NCBI GenBank assembly: GCA_029552065.1
Contig: JAKPEG010000039.1
Coordinates: 1-41,034, forward strand
Direction of reading: 5' to 3'
DNA from: Actinomycetes bacterium
GTDB lineage: Bacteria > Actinomycetota > Actinomycetes > Actinomycetales > Dermatophilaceae
Length of the DNA stretch: 41,034 nucleotides
Position numbers and translations under genes: made by a program. The notes beneath the pieces were generated by a model, which did not search any database, was not told the DNA's origin, and worked only from the letters and a program-made list of their open reading frames with translations. Positions within the stretch are counted from its first letter, which is position 1. Every line of letters begins with the position of its first letter. Positions 27,855 through 35,973 of the stretch are shown here, piece after piece.

Positions 27855-27907
27855 CCGAGAACGGTGGCCGCGCCCACATCGCGGTCGGAGAGCCGACTGC
27901 GGACCGA

Positions 27908-27913
27908 TAGACT
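27908..27913 (+). promoter_or_regulatory. atpC -10 box
   Basis: TAGACT is a very good actinobacterial -10, 31 bases before the atpC GTG. The -35 at 27884-27889 (GTCGGA) is weak. It gives atpC a promoter of its own, which it normally does not need. Confidence 0.55.
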
Positions 27914-27944
27914 CGCGGCCAGCAACCGATCCCCGGAGGACAAC

Positions 27945-28217
27945 GTGAGTGCACTTCAGGTCGAGCTGGTCGCCGCGGACCGCAGGGTCTGGGTGGGCGA
28001 GGCGAAGATGGTGCGCTGTCGCACGGCCTCCGGCGAGATGGGCATCATGCCCGGCCACACCCCGCTGCTCGGCGTGCTCGTCTCGGGTGACCTCACCATC
28101 TCGGAGAGCGACGGTGGCCGCCAGGTCGCCGGGATCGACAATGGCTTCCTCTCGGTCGAGCACGACCGGGTGACGATCGTCGCCGACCACGTCTCCGTGA
28201 CGTCGGCGCGCGACTGA
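27945..28217 (+). CDS. atpC: F0F1 ATP synthase subunit epsilon, short form
   Basis: Rotor subunit at the base of the central stalk. The beta-sandwich is complete: LQVELVAADRRVWVGEAKMV, the conserved GEMGIMPGHTPLLGVL and IDNGFLSVEHDRVTIVADH. It ends at residue 90, so the C-terminal helical hairpin that regulates ATP hydrolysis in longer epsilons (about 120-140 residues) is absent. GGAGGA precedes the GTG at 27945. It is cut off from atpD by a 5.7-kb accessory block and carries its own -10 box. DUF2550 follows after 12 bases. Confidence 0.94.
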   Translation: MSALQVELVAADRRVWVGEAKMVRCRTASGEMGIMPGHTPLLGVLVSGDLTISESDGGRQVAGIDNGFLSVEHDRVTIVADHVSVTSARD

Positions 28218-28229
28218 CCGGGGCCGCCG

Positions 28230-28667
28230 GTGACCGACCTGCTGTTCTCCCTGGAGGTCGCGGTCGGGCTGGTAGTTGCGATCGCAGGTGGCTACCTGCT
28301 CGCGATGTTCATGCGCCGTCGGGCGATCTCCCGCGGCAACCTCGTCACCCTGTGCGCCTTCCAGCGCGAGGGCTCGCACGCCTGGCGCCAGGGTTTCATC
28401 CGGTTCGGTGAGTCCGAGCTCGAGTGGTTCCCGCTGTCCGGGTTGACGATGAATGCCCGCCACCGGTGGTCCCGCCGCGATCTCGAGCTGGGAGTGCCGG
28501 TCGACGCGGCGAGTCGGGAGGCCCCCGCGTCCATTCCGGACGCCGTCTGCGTGACCTGCGTGCACGTCGGCGAGCGTTTCGGGCTGGCCCTCCCGCTCGC
28601 GGCATACACCGCTCTGCGGTCCTGGGTGGAGGCCGCTCCGCCCGAGTCGGCCTCCGCCGTCAACTAG
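28230..28667 (+). CDS. DUF2550 membrane-anchored protein
   Basis: A 145-residue protein with one N-terminal helix (LLFSLEVAVGLVVAIAGGYLLAMF is the helix region, about 4-27) then a soluble domain with GNLVTLCAFQ, HAWRQGFIRFGESELEWF and SRRDLELG. This is the DUF2550 family, which in actinobacteria sits directly after atpC; its function is unknown. GTG at 28230, 12 bases after atpC, with a poor ribosome-binding site, so it is probably coupled to atpC. Its last eight bases overlap the end of the convergent adenosyltransferase gene. Confidence 0.9.
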   Translation: MTDLLFSLEVAVGLVVAIAGGYLLAMFMRRRAISRGNLVTLCAFQREGSHAWRQGFIRFGESELEWFPLSGLTMNARHRWSRRDLELGVPVDAASREAPASIPDAVCVTCVHVGERFGLALPLAAYTALRSWVEAAPPESASAVN

Positions 28668-29310
28668 CCGACGGGTCGTCTCGCGCGGCCCGTCCGCGGA
28701 CCGGTGCCTGCGCCCGGCCACCCCCCGGCTGCCACAGCACGTCGCCGGTCGGCAGGTTGGCCACCCGGGCGAGCACGAAGAGCAGGTCGGACAGTCGGTT
28801 GAGGTAGGTCGCGACGAGCGGGTTGACCCCGCCCACGCCCCGCTCGCGGCCCGGCTCCCGCCCGTATGCCGTGAGCGCCGCCCACGTCGCCCGCTCCGCC
28901 CGCCGCACGACCGTCGTCGCCACGTGCAGGTATGCCGCCCCGGCGCTGCCCCCGGGGAGGATGAACGAGCGCAGTGGCTCGAGCTCGCCGAGGTAGCGGT
29001 CGCAGTCGGCCTCGAGGTCGTCGATCCACGGCTGCTGCACACGCAGCGGCGGGTAGTCGTAGTGGTCCTGCAACGGCACACAAAGGTCCGCGCCCACGTC
29101 GAAGAGTTCGTTCTGCACGCGCCGGAGGGTGTCGCCCACGTCGGCACGCAAGCCCCCGGCCGCGATCGCCACGCCGAGACAGGCGTTCGCCTCGTTGGCG
29201 TCGGCGTATGCCGCGAGCCGCACGTCGGTCTTCGCGGTGCGGCTGAAGTCGCCCAGCGCCGTCGTGCCGTCGTCGCCGGTCCGGGTGTAGATCCGGGTGA
29301 GGTTGACCAT
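28660..29310 (-). CDS. Cob(I)alamin adenosyltransferase, PduO type
   Basis: Makes adenosylcobalamin from cob(I)alamin and ATP. The N-terminus IYTRTGDDGTTALGDFSRTAK is the ATP-binding signature of PduO-type enzymes. RVQNELFDVGADLC and the late NRLSDLLFVLAR follow in order. 216 residues. A B12-dependent mutase lies 2 kb downstream on the other strand and is a plausible client. ATG at 29310 has no Shine-Dalgarno; GAGGCT ends six bases before it, one base from the TANNNT box, so a leaderless message is likely. It diverges from murA, with only 39 bases between start codons, and its 3' end overlaps the DUF2550 gene. Confidence 0.94.
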   Translation of the reverse strand: MVNLTRIYTRTGDDGTTALGDFSRTAKTDVRLAAYADANEANACLGVAIAAGGLRADVGDTLRRVQNELFDVGADLCVPLQDHYDYPPLRVQQPWIDDLEADCDRYLGELEPLRSFILPGGSAGAAYLHVATTVVRRAERATWAALTAYGREPGRERGVGGVNPLVATYLNRLSDLLFVLARVANLPTGDVLWQPGGGRAQAPVRGRAARDDPSAS

Positions 29311-29337
29311 GGGAACAGCCTCTCAGACGCCAGCCCC

Positions 29338-29343
29338 TAGGCT
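29338..29343 (+). promoter_or_regulatory. murA -10 box, leaderless arrangement
   Basis: TAGGCT ends six bases before the murA GTG at 29350. It lies at the centre of a 7-bp inverted repeat GCCAGCC-N4-GGCTGGC that could also bind a regulator in the 39-base divergent gap. Confidence 0.55.
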
Positions 29344-29349
29344 GGCCCC

Positions 29350-30639
29350 GTGCGGGAGCGGTTCCGGGTCGTCGGGGGAGCCCGGCTGGTGGGCCGCGTG
29401 CCCGTGGTCGGGGCGAAGAACAGCGCCCTCAAACTCATGGCGATCGCTCTGCTCGCACGCGGGCGCACGGTCCTCACCGGGGTGCCGGCGATCATGGACG
29501 TCGAGACGATGGCCGAGCTGCTGCGCCGGCTCGGTGCTCAGGTCGACTACCTGCCCGAGGAGGGCACCGTCGCGATCGACGTGCCGGACCGGATCGGGCA
29601 TCGGGCCGACTACGACCTGGTCCGGGCCTTGCGGGCGTCGATCTCCGTGCTCGGCCCGCTCGTGGCAAGGTGCGGCGAGGCCGACGTGGCGATCCCCGGC
29701 GGCGATGCCATCGGCTCGCGCGGCCTGGACTTGCACGCGGCCGGGCTCGAGTCGCTCGGGGCCTCGGTGCGCGTCGAGCGTGGTTACCTGTTGGCCAGCG
29801 CCCCGCGCGGGCTCACCGGGGCGGACATCGAGCTGGAGTTCCCCAGCGTGGGAGCGACTGAGAACATTCTCACCGCAGCGGTGCTCGCGCGGGGCCGGAC
29901 CCGGCTGGACAACGCCGCTCGGGAGCCCGAGATCGTCGACATCGCGAACCTGCTCACCGCGATGGGGGCCCGGATCAGCGGTGCCGGAGGTTCGCTCGTG
30001 GAGATCGAGGGGGTCGACGAACTGCATCCGGTCACCCATCGGGTCGTCCCCGACCGGATCGCCGCGGGCACGTGGGCCTTCGCCGCTGCGACGACGCGGG
30101 GGGACGTCGAGGTGGTGGGCGGCATACCGGCGCATCTGCCGGTCGTGCTCGACCTGCTCACCGACGCGGGCACCGACGTGCAGGTGACGGCCGACGGCTT
30201 CCGGGTCGTGGGCGACCCCGATCGGCGGCCTCGGTCGATCACCGTGGCGACGCTGCCCTATCCCGGCTTCCCCACGGACCTGCAGCCCTTTGCCCTCGCC
30301 TACGACGCTGTGGCCGAGGGGAGCGCGATGATCACCGAGAACCTCTTCGAGGCCCGGTTCCGCACCGTCCAGGAGCTCGCCCGGCTGGGCATGGAGGCCC
30401 GGATCGACGGTCACCATGTGATGGTGCACGGCCGTCCGCTGCTCTCCGGGGCACCGGTGGAGGCGAGCGACATCCGGGCGGGGGCCGCGCTCGTCCTCGC
30501 CGGTCTGGTCGCCGACGGTGTGACGACGGTGGGCGGGGTGCACCACATCGACCGGGGCTACGCCGGTTTCGAGCTCAGCCTGCGCTCCCTCGGTGCCGAC
30601 GTCGTCCGCGAGCCGGACGACTCGCCTGCGCCCGAGTGA
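29350..30639 (+). CDS. murA: UDP-N-acetylglucosamine 1-carboxyvinyltransferase
   Basis: Transfers enolpyruvate from PEP to UDP-GlcNAc, the first committed step of peptidoglycan synthesis. K23/N24 in [10 protein letters not shown] bind substrate. The active-site loop reads [14 protein letters not shown] (116-129): the usual fosfomycin-target Cys is Asp119, as in mycobacteria, which predicts intrinsic fosfomycin insensitivity by family knowledge. ENLFEARF and the late [11 protein letters not shown] motif are present. 429 residues. The GTG at 29350 has no ribosome-binding site; TAGGCT ends six bases upstream. Confidence 0.97.
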   Translation: MRERFRVVGGARLVGRVPVVGAKNSALKLMAIALLARGRTVLTGVPAIMDVETMAELLRRLGAQVDYLPEEGTVAIDVPDRIGHRADYDLVRALRASISVLGPLVARCGEADVAIPGGDAIGSRGLDLHAAGLESLGASVRVERGYLLASAPRGLTGADIELEFPSVGATENILTAAVLARGRTRLDNAAREPEIVDIANLLTAMGARISGAGGSLVEIEGVDELHPVTHRVVPDRIAAGTWAFAAATTRGDVEVVGGIPAHLPVVLDLLTDAGTDVQVTADGFRVVGDPDRRPRSITVATLPYPGFPTDLQPFALAYDAVAEGSAMITENLFEARFRTVQELARLGMEARIDGHHVMVHGRPLLSGAPVEASDIRAGAALVLAGLVADGVTTVGGVHHIDRGYAGFELSLRSLGADVVREPDDSPAPE

Positions 30640-30700
30640 CCGGACAGGCGGGCGACGACGCGGGTCTCAGGCGTCACGGCATACGACTTGTGTCTCTTTC

Positions 30701-30718
30701 GTAACATCTGTCACAGCG
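30701..30718. promoter_or_regulatory. MtrA-box-like tandem repeat
   Basis: GTAACATCT followed directly by GTCACAGCG. Two adjacent 9-mers of the GTCACAgcg type are the described binding pattern of the response regulator MtrA. It lies 105 bases before the STAS gene. TAGCGT at 30750-30755 is a possible -10 downstream. Confidence 0.45.
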
Positions 30719-30822
30719 TGTCCGTGGGCGGGCTCGCACGACTCCTCGTTAGCGTGACGCAACCGATTGCCCTTGCCGAGCGTCTCTCGGGACGACGGCG
30801 ACACCACCACAGGGGGTGGCAG

Positions 30823-31218
30823 ATGAGCAGCAGGCCGAGCCGGCCCGCCCGGGCCTGCCCACCTGTGCACGCCTTCGCCCAAGACGGCAGCACCCATGTG
30901 CGGGTCGACGGGCGTCTCGACGCGGCATCGCTCGCGCACGTGCGTGAGGTGCTCCATAGCGCCATCGACGGCGCCCTCGAGGGTGCGGCCGGTGGGGACT
31001 GTCGGCGGATCGTTGTCGAGCTGCCGGAGGCCGAGATCGGCGACGCGAGCGCGCTCGGGCTGCTCGTCGGGGCACACCATCGGGCCCGGCGGGCGGGCCG
31101 CGAACTCGTCGTCGGCGAGGTGAACGAGCGCACCGCCCGGTTACTGCGGATGTCGCACCTGGACCGGGTGCTCGGCCACGGACCGGGCCGGCGCACTGTG
31201 GCCGCACTCACGGCCTGA
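30823..31218 (+). CDS. STAS-domain protein (anti-sigma factor antagonist-like)
   Basis: A 131-residue single STAS domain. The pattern HVRVDGRLDAASLAHVREVL, then RIVVELPEAEIGDASALGLLVGAHHRARRAG and a C-terminal helix is the SpoIIAA-like fold. The phosphorylatable serine position is occupied by DASALGLL, so S could be the target (about residue 78), as in anti-anti-sigma factors. ATG 30823 follows AGGGGGTGG; the frame stays open upstream but that part is not STAS-like. It appears to be a stand-alone gene with no anti-sigma kinase nearby. Confidence 0.78.
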   Translation: MSSRPSRPARACPPVHAFAQDGSTHVRVDGRLDAASLAHVREVLHSAIDGALEGAAGGDCRRIVVELPEAEIGDASALGLLVGAHHRARRAGRELVVGEVNERTARLLRMSHLDRVLGHGPGRRTVAALTA

Positions 31219-31245
31219 GCCCGCTCGGCCTCGACAACCGGCGGG

Positions 31246-31251
31246 TAACGT
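31246..31251 (+). promoter_or_regulatory. -10 box of the mutase gene, leaderless arrangement
   Basis: TAACGT ends six bases before the ATG at 31258; no ribosome-binding site is present. Confidence 0.5.
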
Positions 31252-31257
31252 CGACTC

Positions 31258-33330
31258 ATGGCCGAGTCGACCGCCGCCCCCACGCCCACGCGCGACCGCC
31301 CGTGGGTGATGCGCACGTATGCCGGTCACTCGAGTGCCGCCGCGAGCAACGCCCTCTACCGGCGCAACCTCGCCAAGGGGCAGACGGGTCTCTCGGTGGC
31401 CTTCGACCTGCCCACCCAGACCGGCTACGACCCGGACCATATCCTCGCCCGCGGCGAGGTCGGCAAGGTCGGGGTCCCGATCTCGCACGTGGGCGATATG
31501 GCGGCGCTCTTCGCCGGGATCCCGCTCAACGAGATGAACACCTCGATGACGATCAACGCGACGGCGATGTGGCTGCTCGCGATGTACCAGGTGACCGCCG
31601 AGGACCAGGCCCGGGCGGCGGGTGAGGATCCGGCGACCTGGGTGCATGCCCTCGCCGGCACGACCCAGAACGACATCATCAAGGAATACCTCTCCCGCGG
31701 GACCTATGCCTTCCCGCCCGGGCCGTCGCTGCGGCTCATCACCGACATGATCGCCTACACGGTGTCGCAGATGCCCAAGTGGAATCCCACGAACATCTGC
31801 TCCTATCACCTGCAGGAGGCCGGCGCGACGCCGGTGCAGGAGATCGCCTACGCGATGTGCACGGCGATCGCCGTGCTCGACGCCGTCCGTGACTCCGGCC
31901 AGGTCCCGCCCGAGCGTTTCGGCGAGGTCGTCGCCCGGATCTCCTTCTTCGTCAACGCGGGCGTGCGCTTCGTCGAGGAGATGTGCAAGATGCGCGCGTT
32001 CGTCCAGTTGTGGGACGAACTCACCCAGGAGCGGTATGCCGTGACCGACCCGATCGCGCGTCGGTTCCGCTACGGCGTCCAGGTCAACTCGCTCGGGCTC
32101 ACCGAGGCCCAGCCGGAGAACAACGTCCAGCGCATCGTCCTGGAGATGCTCGCGGTCACCCTGTCCAAGGACGCCCGCGCCCGGGCAGTGCAACTGCCGG
32201 CGTGGAACGAGGCCCTCGGTCTGCCCCGACCGTGGGATCAGCAGTGGTCGCTGCGCATCCAGCAGGTGCTGGCCTACGAGTCGGACCTGCTCGAATACGA
32301 CGACCTGTTCACCGGCTCGGTCGTCATCGAGGCCAAGGTCCGCGAGCTCGTCGAGGGTGCCCGGGCCGAGATCCAGCGAGTGCAGGACCTCGGCGGGGCG
32401 GTCGCGGCGGTCGAGTCGGGCTACATGAAGTCGGCGCTCGTGGCCTCGCATGCCCAGCGTCGCCAACGCATCGAGGCCGGGCAGGACGTCGTCGTCGGGC
32501 TCAACCGTTTCACCTCGACCGAGGTCAATCCGCTCACGGCCGACCTCGACGCGGCCATCCAGACCGTCGACCCGGCCGTGGAGAAGGCCGCCGTCGAGGC
32601 GATCCAGGCGTGGCGGCGCGAGCGGGACGCCGACCCCGAGGCCAAGGCACGGTGGGCCGCGGCCCTCGACCGACTGCGTGCCGACGCCGCGACCGGGGTC
32701 AACCTCATGGCCGCCTCGCTCGAGTGTGCGCGGGCCAAGGTGACGACGGGGGAGTGGGCCGCCGCGTTGCGCGAGCAGTTCGGCGAATACCGGGCCCCCA
32801 CGGGAGTGTCGGGTTCGGTCGGCGTCGGGGCGGGGCTCACCGCCTCGGGTGACCTCGCGCGCGTACGCGCCGATGTCGCCCGCACGGGCGAGGAACTCGG
32901 TGAGAAGCTGCGGGTGCTCGTCGGCAAGCCCGGGCTCGACGGGCATTCCAATGGTGCCGAACAGATCGCCGTGCGGGCGCGCGATGCCGGCTTCGAGGTG
33001 ATCTACCAGGGAATCCGGCTCACTCCCGAGCAGATCGTCGCGGCCGCGGTCGCGGAGGACGTCCACCTCGTGGGGCTCTCCATCCTGTCCGGTTCCCACC
33101 TCGAGCTCGTCCCCGACGTCCTGCGCGGGCTGCGCGAGGCCGGGATCGGCGACGTGCCCGTGGTCGTCGGCGGGATCATCCCCGAGTCCGACGGCGCCCT
33201 GCTCAAGAGCCAGGGGGTGGCCGCGGTCTTCACCCCCAAGGATTTCGGACTCAACGACATCATGGGCCGCTTCGTCGAGATCATTCGGCAGTCCCGCGGC
33301 CTGGCCCCGTTGGTGGCCGAGCCCGTCTGA
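31258..33330 (+). CDS. B12-dependent acyl-CoA mutase, likely ethylmalonyl-CoA mutase
   Basis: A 690-residue single-chain mutase. The N-terminal barrel begins RPWVMRTYAGHSSAAASN and contains GLSVAFDLPTQTGYD and NEMNTSMTINATAMWLLAMY. The C-terminal B12-binding domain has GKPGLDGHSNGAEQIA (about 555-570; the His ligates cobalt), GLSILSGSHL and VVVGGIIPESD. The lack of a separate small subunit and the size fit Ecm/MeaA rather than the two-subunit methylmalonyl-CoA mutase or isobutyryl-CoA mutase. It interconverts ethylmalonyl-CoA and methylsuccinyl-CoA in the ethylmalonyl-CoA pathway. The adenosyltransferase at 28660-29310 could supply its cofactor. Confidence 0.9.
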   Translation: MAESTAAPTPTRDRPWVMRTYAGHSSAAASNALYRRNLAKGQTGLSVAFDLPTQTGYDPDHILARGEVGKVGVPISHVGDMAALFAGIPLNEMNTSMTINATAMWLLAMYQVTAEDQARAAGEDPATWVHALAGTTQNDIIKEYLSRGTYAFPPGPSLRLITDMIAYTVSQMPKWNPTNICSYHLQEAGATPVQEIAYAMCTAIAVLDAVRDSGQVPPERFGEVVARISFFVNAGVRFVEEMCKMRAFVQLWDELTQERYAVTDPIARRFRYGVQVNSLGLTEAQPENNVQRIVLEMLAVTLSKDARARAVQLPAWNEALGLPRPWDQQWSLRIQQVLAYESDLLEYDDLFTGSVVIEAKVRELVEGARAEIQRVQDLGGAVAAVESGYMKSALVASHAQRRQRIEAGQDVVVGLNRFTSTEVNPLTADLDAAIQTVDPAVEKAAVEAIQAWRRERDADPEAKARWAAALDRLRADAATGVNLMAASLECARAKVTTGEWAAALREQFGEYRAPTGVSGSVGVGAGLTASGDLARVRADVARTGEELGEKLRVLVGKPGLDGHSNGAEQIAVRARDAGFEVIYQGIRLTPEQIVAAAVAEDVHLVGLSILSGSHLELVPDVLRGLREAGIGDVPVVVGGIIPESDGALLKSQGVAAVFTPKDFGLNDIMGRFVEIIRQSRGLAPLVAEPV

Positions 33331-33391
33331 GCGCCCGTCTACGCATGCGGCCGCGGCGCGGCCAAGCCGCCCGGCTCTGCTGCTCGCGGCA

Positions 33392-33397
33392 TACGCT
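33392..33397 (+). promoter_or_regulatory. -10 box of the DUF2332 gene, leaderless arrangement
   Basis: TACGCT ends six bases before the ATG at 33404. It overlaps a copy of the CGGCATAC word. Confidence 0.5.
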
Positions 33398-33403
33398 GAC
33401 GGG

Positions 33404-34486
33404 ATGCCACCGGACCCGCGTCCTCTTGCGGAGTTGTTCCGCGGGCACTTCGGTCATCGGGACCACCTCTACGGCGAGTTGCTCTGGCACTTCGCCGCCG
33501 ACCTCGAGGCGGGCGGTCCGACGGCGCAGGTATGCCGCGACCACCTCGCCGCCACGCGCGCAGATGCGGTCCAGTTGCGCCTGCTCGCGGGGCTGTTCCG
33601 GATCGTGCTGCGCGGCGACGCGCCTCAGCTCCAGCCCTTCTATCCCTCGCTCGGCGGGACCGAACCGCCGACGGCGGCGTGGCCGTTCGTGCGAGCCGCG
33701 CTCGCGGCTCATGTGGAGGAACTGCGCTCCGCCCTCGCGCAGGCCCCCCAGACCAACGAGCCGGGCCGGGCGGCCTGTCTCGCCGTCGGCCTATTCGAGG
33801 CGGTCCGGCGGACGGGCTGCCACCGGGTGCGGCTGCTCGAGCCCGGAGCGGCGGGCGGCCTCAACCTCCACGTCGACCGCTATCGCGTCGTCGGCCCGGA
33901 CTGGTCGTGGGGGCCGCGCGACAGTCCGCTCACCCTCGACACCCAGGCCGCGGGGGTGCGCCCCGAGCGGATGACCATCGTGGCCCGCCGCGGCTGCGAC
34001 CTCGCACCGGTGGACGCGTCGTCCGCGACGGGGGCGGCATACCTGCGTTCGTTCGTCTGGCCGTTCACCCTCGAGCGGCACGAGCGTCTGTCCGCGGCGT
34101 TGGCCGTCGCGGCGGCGCACCCCGTGGTGGTCGACGCAGCCCCGGCGAGCGACTGGGTGCGCGCGCAGCTCGCGGAGCCGGTCGAGCCCGGGGTGGTCAC
34201 CGTCGTCTGGCAGTCGATCACCGAGCAGTACTGGCCGGCCGACGAGACGGCCGCCGTCCGGGAGGCGTTGGCGCGGGCCCGTTCCCGTATGCCGCTCGTC
34301 CACGTGAGCATGGAGGGCGTGCCGCCGCCCCAGGGCACCGACGGCTACCGCATCGCTGACCACGGTCCGGAGCTGAGGGTCGACGGGGACCTCATCGCCC
34401 GATCGCATCACCACGGGCCCCCGGTCGTGCTCACCCCGCGGATCGTCCCGCGTCCCGACCACAGGGACGGCATACTCGGGCCATGA
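33404..34486 (+). CDS. DUF2332 family protein
   Basis: A 360-residue soluble protein matching the actinobacterial DUF2332 pattern: an N-terminal helical part (LYGELLWHFAADLEAG), FYPSLGG, then the conserved RLLEPGAAGGLNLHVDRY, WPFTLERHERL and VVWQSITEQYW. The LLEPGAAGGLNL segment looks like a degenerate SAM-binding loop, so a methyltransferase fold is possible, but the function is unknown. Its stop overlaps the next gene by four bases (ATGA), which links it to the histidine phosphatase. Confidence 0.88.
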   Translation: MPPDPRPLAELFRGHFGHRDHLYGELLWHFAADLEAGGPTAQVCRDHLAATRADAVQLRLLAGLFRIVLRGDAPQLQPFYPSLGGTEPPTAAWPFVRAALAAHVEELRSALAQAPQTNEPGRAACLAVGLFEAVRRTGCHRVRLLEPGAAGGLNLHVDRYRVVGPDWSWGPRDSPLTLDTQAAGVRPERMTIVARRGCDLAPVDASSATGAAYLRSFVWPFTLERHERLSAALAVAAAHPVVVDAAPASDWVRAQLAEPVEPGVVTVVWQSITEQYWPADETAAVREALARARSRMPLVHVSMEGVPPPQGTDGYRIADHGPELRVDGDLIARSHHHGPPVVLTPRIVPRPDHRDGILGP

Positions 34487-35088
34487 GCGACCTGCAGTGC
34501 CCGGCGCGCATCTTCGTCGCGCGACACGGCGATGCCGGCTACGACCGCCCCGACGTGATGACCGACGAGGGCGGGCGGCTCACTCCGCGAGGCCGGGAGG
34601 AGGCGCTCGTCACCGCCTCATGGCTGCGCGGCGAACGGGTGGCGGCGATCTACACGAGCCCCCTCTCCCGGTCGGTGGAGACCGCCGAGGTCTTCGCCCG
34701 GGTGCTCGAGGTGCAGCCCACGACGCTGCCGGGCGTCGAGGAGTTCTGGGTCGGCGACCTCGACGGGCACGGTTTCGAGGAGGGGCAACGCTATTTCGGG
34801 GCCTGGCTGGCCGGTCAACTCGACCTGCGTTGGCCGGGCGGCGAGACCGGCAACGAGGTCATCGCCCGGATGACCAATGCCCTCGACTACGTCTCGTTGC
34901 GCCATCGCGGCGAGGCGGTCGTCGTCGTGAGCCACGGCGGCATCATGTCGCTCACCCTCCCGCGGATCGCGACCGGGAGCGGGGTGTCGCTGCATTCCCC
35001 GCCGCCGCTGGCCACCTGCGCGATCGTCCGGCTCGAGGTGGACGCCGACGGCTGGCGCTTCGTCGGACCGTGGCCGGGACGCGGCTGA
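34483..35088 (+). CDS. Histidine phosphatase family protein
   Basis: A 201-residue phosphoglycerate-mutase-like phosphatase. The catalytic motif is VARHGDAGY (phospho-histidine in RHG, about residues 14-16), SPLSRSVETAEVFA holds the conserved Arg, and VVVVSHGGIMSL the second His. The substrate is unknown. ATG 34483 overlaps the DUF2332 stop by four bases, so the two are coupled. It is convergent with nucS, with 25 bases between stops. Confidence 0.9.
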   Translation: MSDLQCPARIFVARHGDAGYDRPDVMTDEGGRLTPRGREEALVTASWLRGERVAAIYTSPLSRSVETAEVFARVLEVQPTTLPGVEEFWVGDLDGHGFEEGQRYFGAWLAGQLDLRWPGGETGNEVIARMTNALDYVSLRHRGEAVVVVSHGGIMSLTLPRIATGSGVSLHSPPPLATCAIVRLEVDADGWRFVGPWPGRG

Positions 35089-35113
35089 CCATCCAGCGAC
35101 GTGTGAAATCCCC

Positions 35114-35809
35114 TCAGAAGAGCCGAGATTCGGCGTCGTCCCGCCCTCGCAGCGCGTCGTAGTCGAGCACGACGCAGCGGATGCCCCGGTCCTCGGCGAG
35201 GGTCCGCGCCTGGGGCTTGATCTCCTGGGCCGCGAAGACGCCCCGCACGGGAGCCAGCAGCGGGTCGCGGTTGAGCAGGTCGAGGTAACGGGTGAGTTGC
35301 TCGACGCCGTCGATCTCCCCGCGTCGCTTGATCTCCACCGCGACATGCCGGCGGTCGCCGTCCCGGGCGAGGATGTCGACCGGCCCGATCGCGGTCATGT
35401 GCTCGCGCCGCACGAGCGACCAGCCGGCCCCTAGGGTCTCGATGTGCTCGGCGAGCAGGGTCTGCAGGTGCGCCTCGACGCCCTCCTTGACCAGTCCGGG
35501 GTCGGCGCCCAACTCGTGCTTCGAGTCGTGCAGGGTCTCGTGCACGCGGACCCGCAGCGCGTCGCCGGACTTGGTATGCCGCACAGTCCAGACCGCCCGA
35601 ACGCCCTCGGCAGCCTCGGCCGGATCGGGCTCGGCCTCGACGAGCACGCACGGCGGTGACATCCAGTTGAGCGGTTTGTAGGAGCCGCCGTCGCTGTGGA
35701 CGAGGACCGAGCCGTCGGCCTTGACGAGCAGGAGCCGGACCGCCACCGGCAAGTGCGCCTGCAGCCGTCCCTCATAGTCGACGCTGCAACGGGCGATCAC
35801 CAGGCGCAC
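35114..35809 (-). CDS. nucS: Endonuclease NucS (mismatch-specific)
   Basis: A 231-residue nuclease that replaces MutS/MutL mismatch repair in actinobacteria. The N-terminal DNA-binding half begins [16 protein letters not shown]. The RecB-like catalytic half has GPVDILARD (metal-binding D), [21 protein letters not shown] (E and K of the E-x-K motif), and ends in a short tail, DDAESRLF, that resembles the beta-clamp contact motif seen at the end of family members. GTG at 35809 has no ribosome-binding site; TACGCT ends six bases before it. Confidence 0.95.
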   Translation of the reverse strand: MRLVIARCSVDYEGRLQAHLPVAVRLLLVKADGSVLVHSDGGSYKPLNWMSPPCVLVEAEPDPAEAAEGVRAVWTVRHTKSGDALRVRVHETLHDSKHELGADPGLVKEGVEAHLQTLLAEHIETLGAGWSLVRREHMTAIGPVDILARDGDRRHVAVEIKRRGEIDGVEQLTRYLDLLNRDPLLAPVRGVFAAQEIKPQARTLAEDRGIRCVVLDYDALRGRDDAESRLF

Positions 35810-35815
35810 CGAGCC

Positions 35816-35821
35816 AGCGTA
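35816..35821 (-). promoter_or_regulatory. nucS -10 box, leaderless arrangement
   Basis: On the reverse strand TACGCT, six bases (GGCTCG), then the GTG at 35809. Confidence 0.5.
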
Positions 35822-35910
35822 GTCGGCGTGCGGGCCTGGGTATGACGCACATCCCATGCGCCCGTGACCAACGTCCCGTGGGGCCGCCGCGTGCGGCGCC
35901 ATACAGTCTC

Positions 35911-35932
35911 AACGAATGAACCAGGGGTGAAC
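35911..35932 (-). promoter_or_regulatory. PHO-box-like direct repeat
   Basis: On the reverse strand GTTCACCCCTG is followed directly by GTTCATTCGTT, two 11-base units starting GTTCA, the pattern of PhoP binding sites in streptomycetes and relatives. It lies 38 bases before the phosphate transporter start. A -10-like TACAGT is at 35902-35907, which would put the box just downstream of that promoter. Confidence 0.5.
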
Positions 35933-35952
35933 GCCAGGCAAAGGAGCCGGAC

Positions 35953-35973
35953 GTGAGCGGGGCCGCGCTGTGA
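35953..35973 (+). CDS. Six-codon upstream frame before the phosphate transporter
   Basis: GTG at 35953 follows AAGGAG at 35941-35946 with ideal spacing and encodes VSGAAL, then TGA at 35971-35973. The transporter GTG at 35970 overlaps that stop (GTGA) and has no ribosome-binding site of its own. The arrangement suggests that the transporter is translated by termination and re-initiation. A single-base sequencing error that splits one longer start region is the alternative. Confidence 0.4.
   Translation: MSGAAL

Larger units (their letters stand above)
27529..27944. other. 416-bp divergent control region between peptide operon and atpC
   Basis: No protein-like frame. In order it holds the peptide ribosome-binding site, an inverted repeat, three 10-base direct repeats, a reverse-strand G4 run, element E2, a forward-strand G4 run and the atpC -10 box and ribosome-binding site. 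These are listed separately. This is where the reverse peptide operon and forward atpC diverge. Confidence 0.8.

Noticed and set aside
29408..29760. MurA active-site Asp as a damaging mutation
   Set aside because: Asp in place of Cys is the normal state in mycobacteria and relatives and is compatible with activity.
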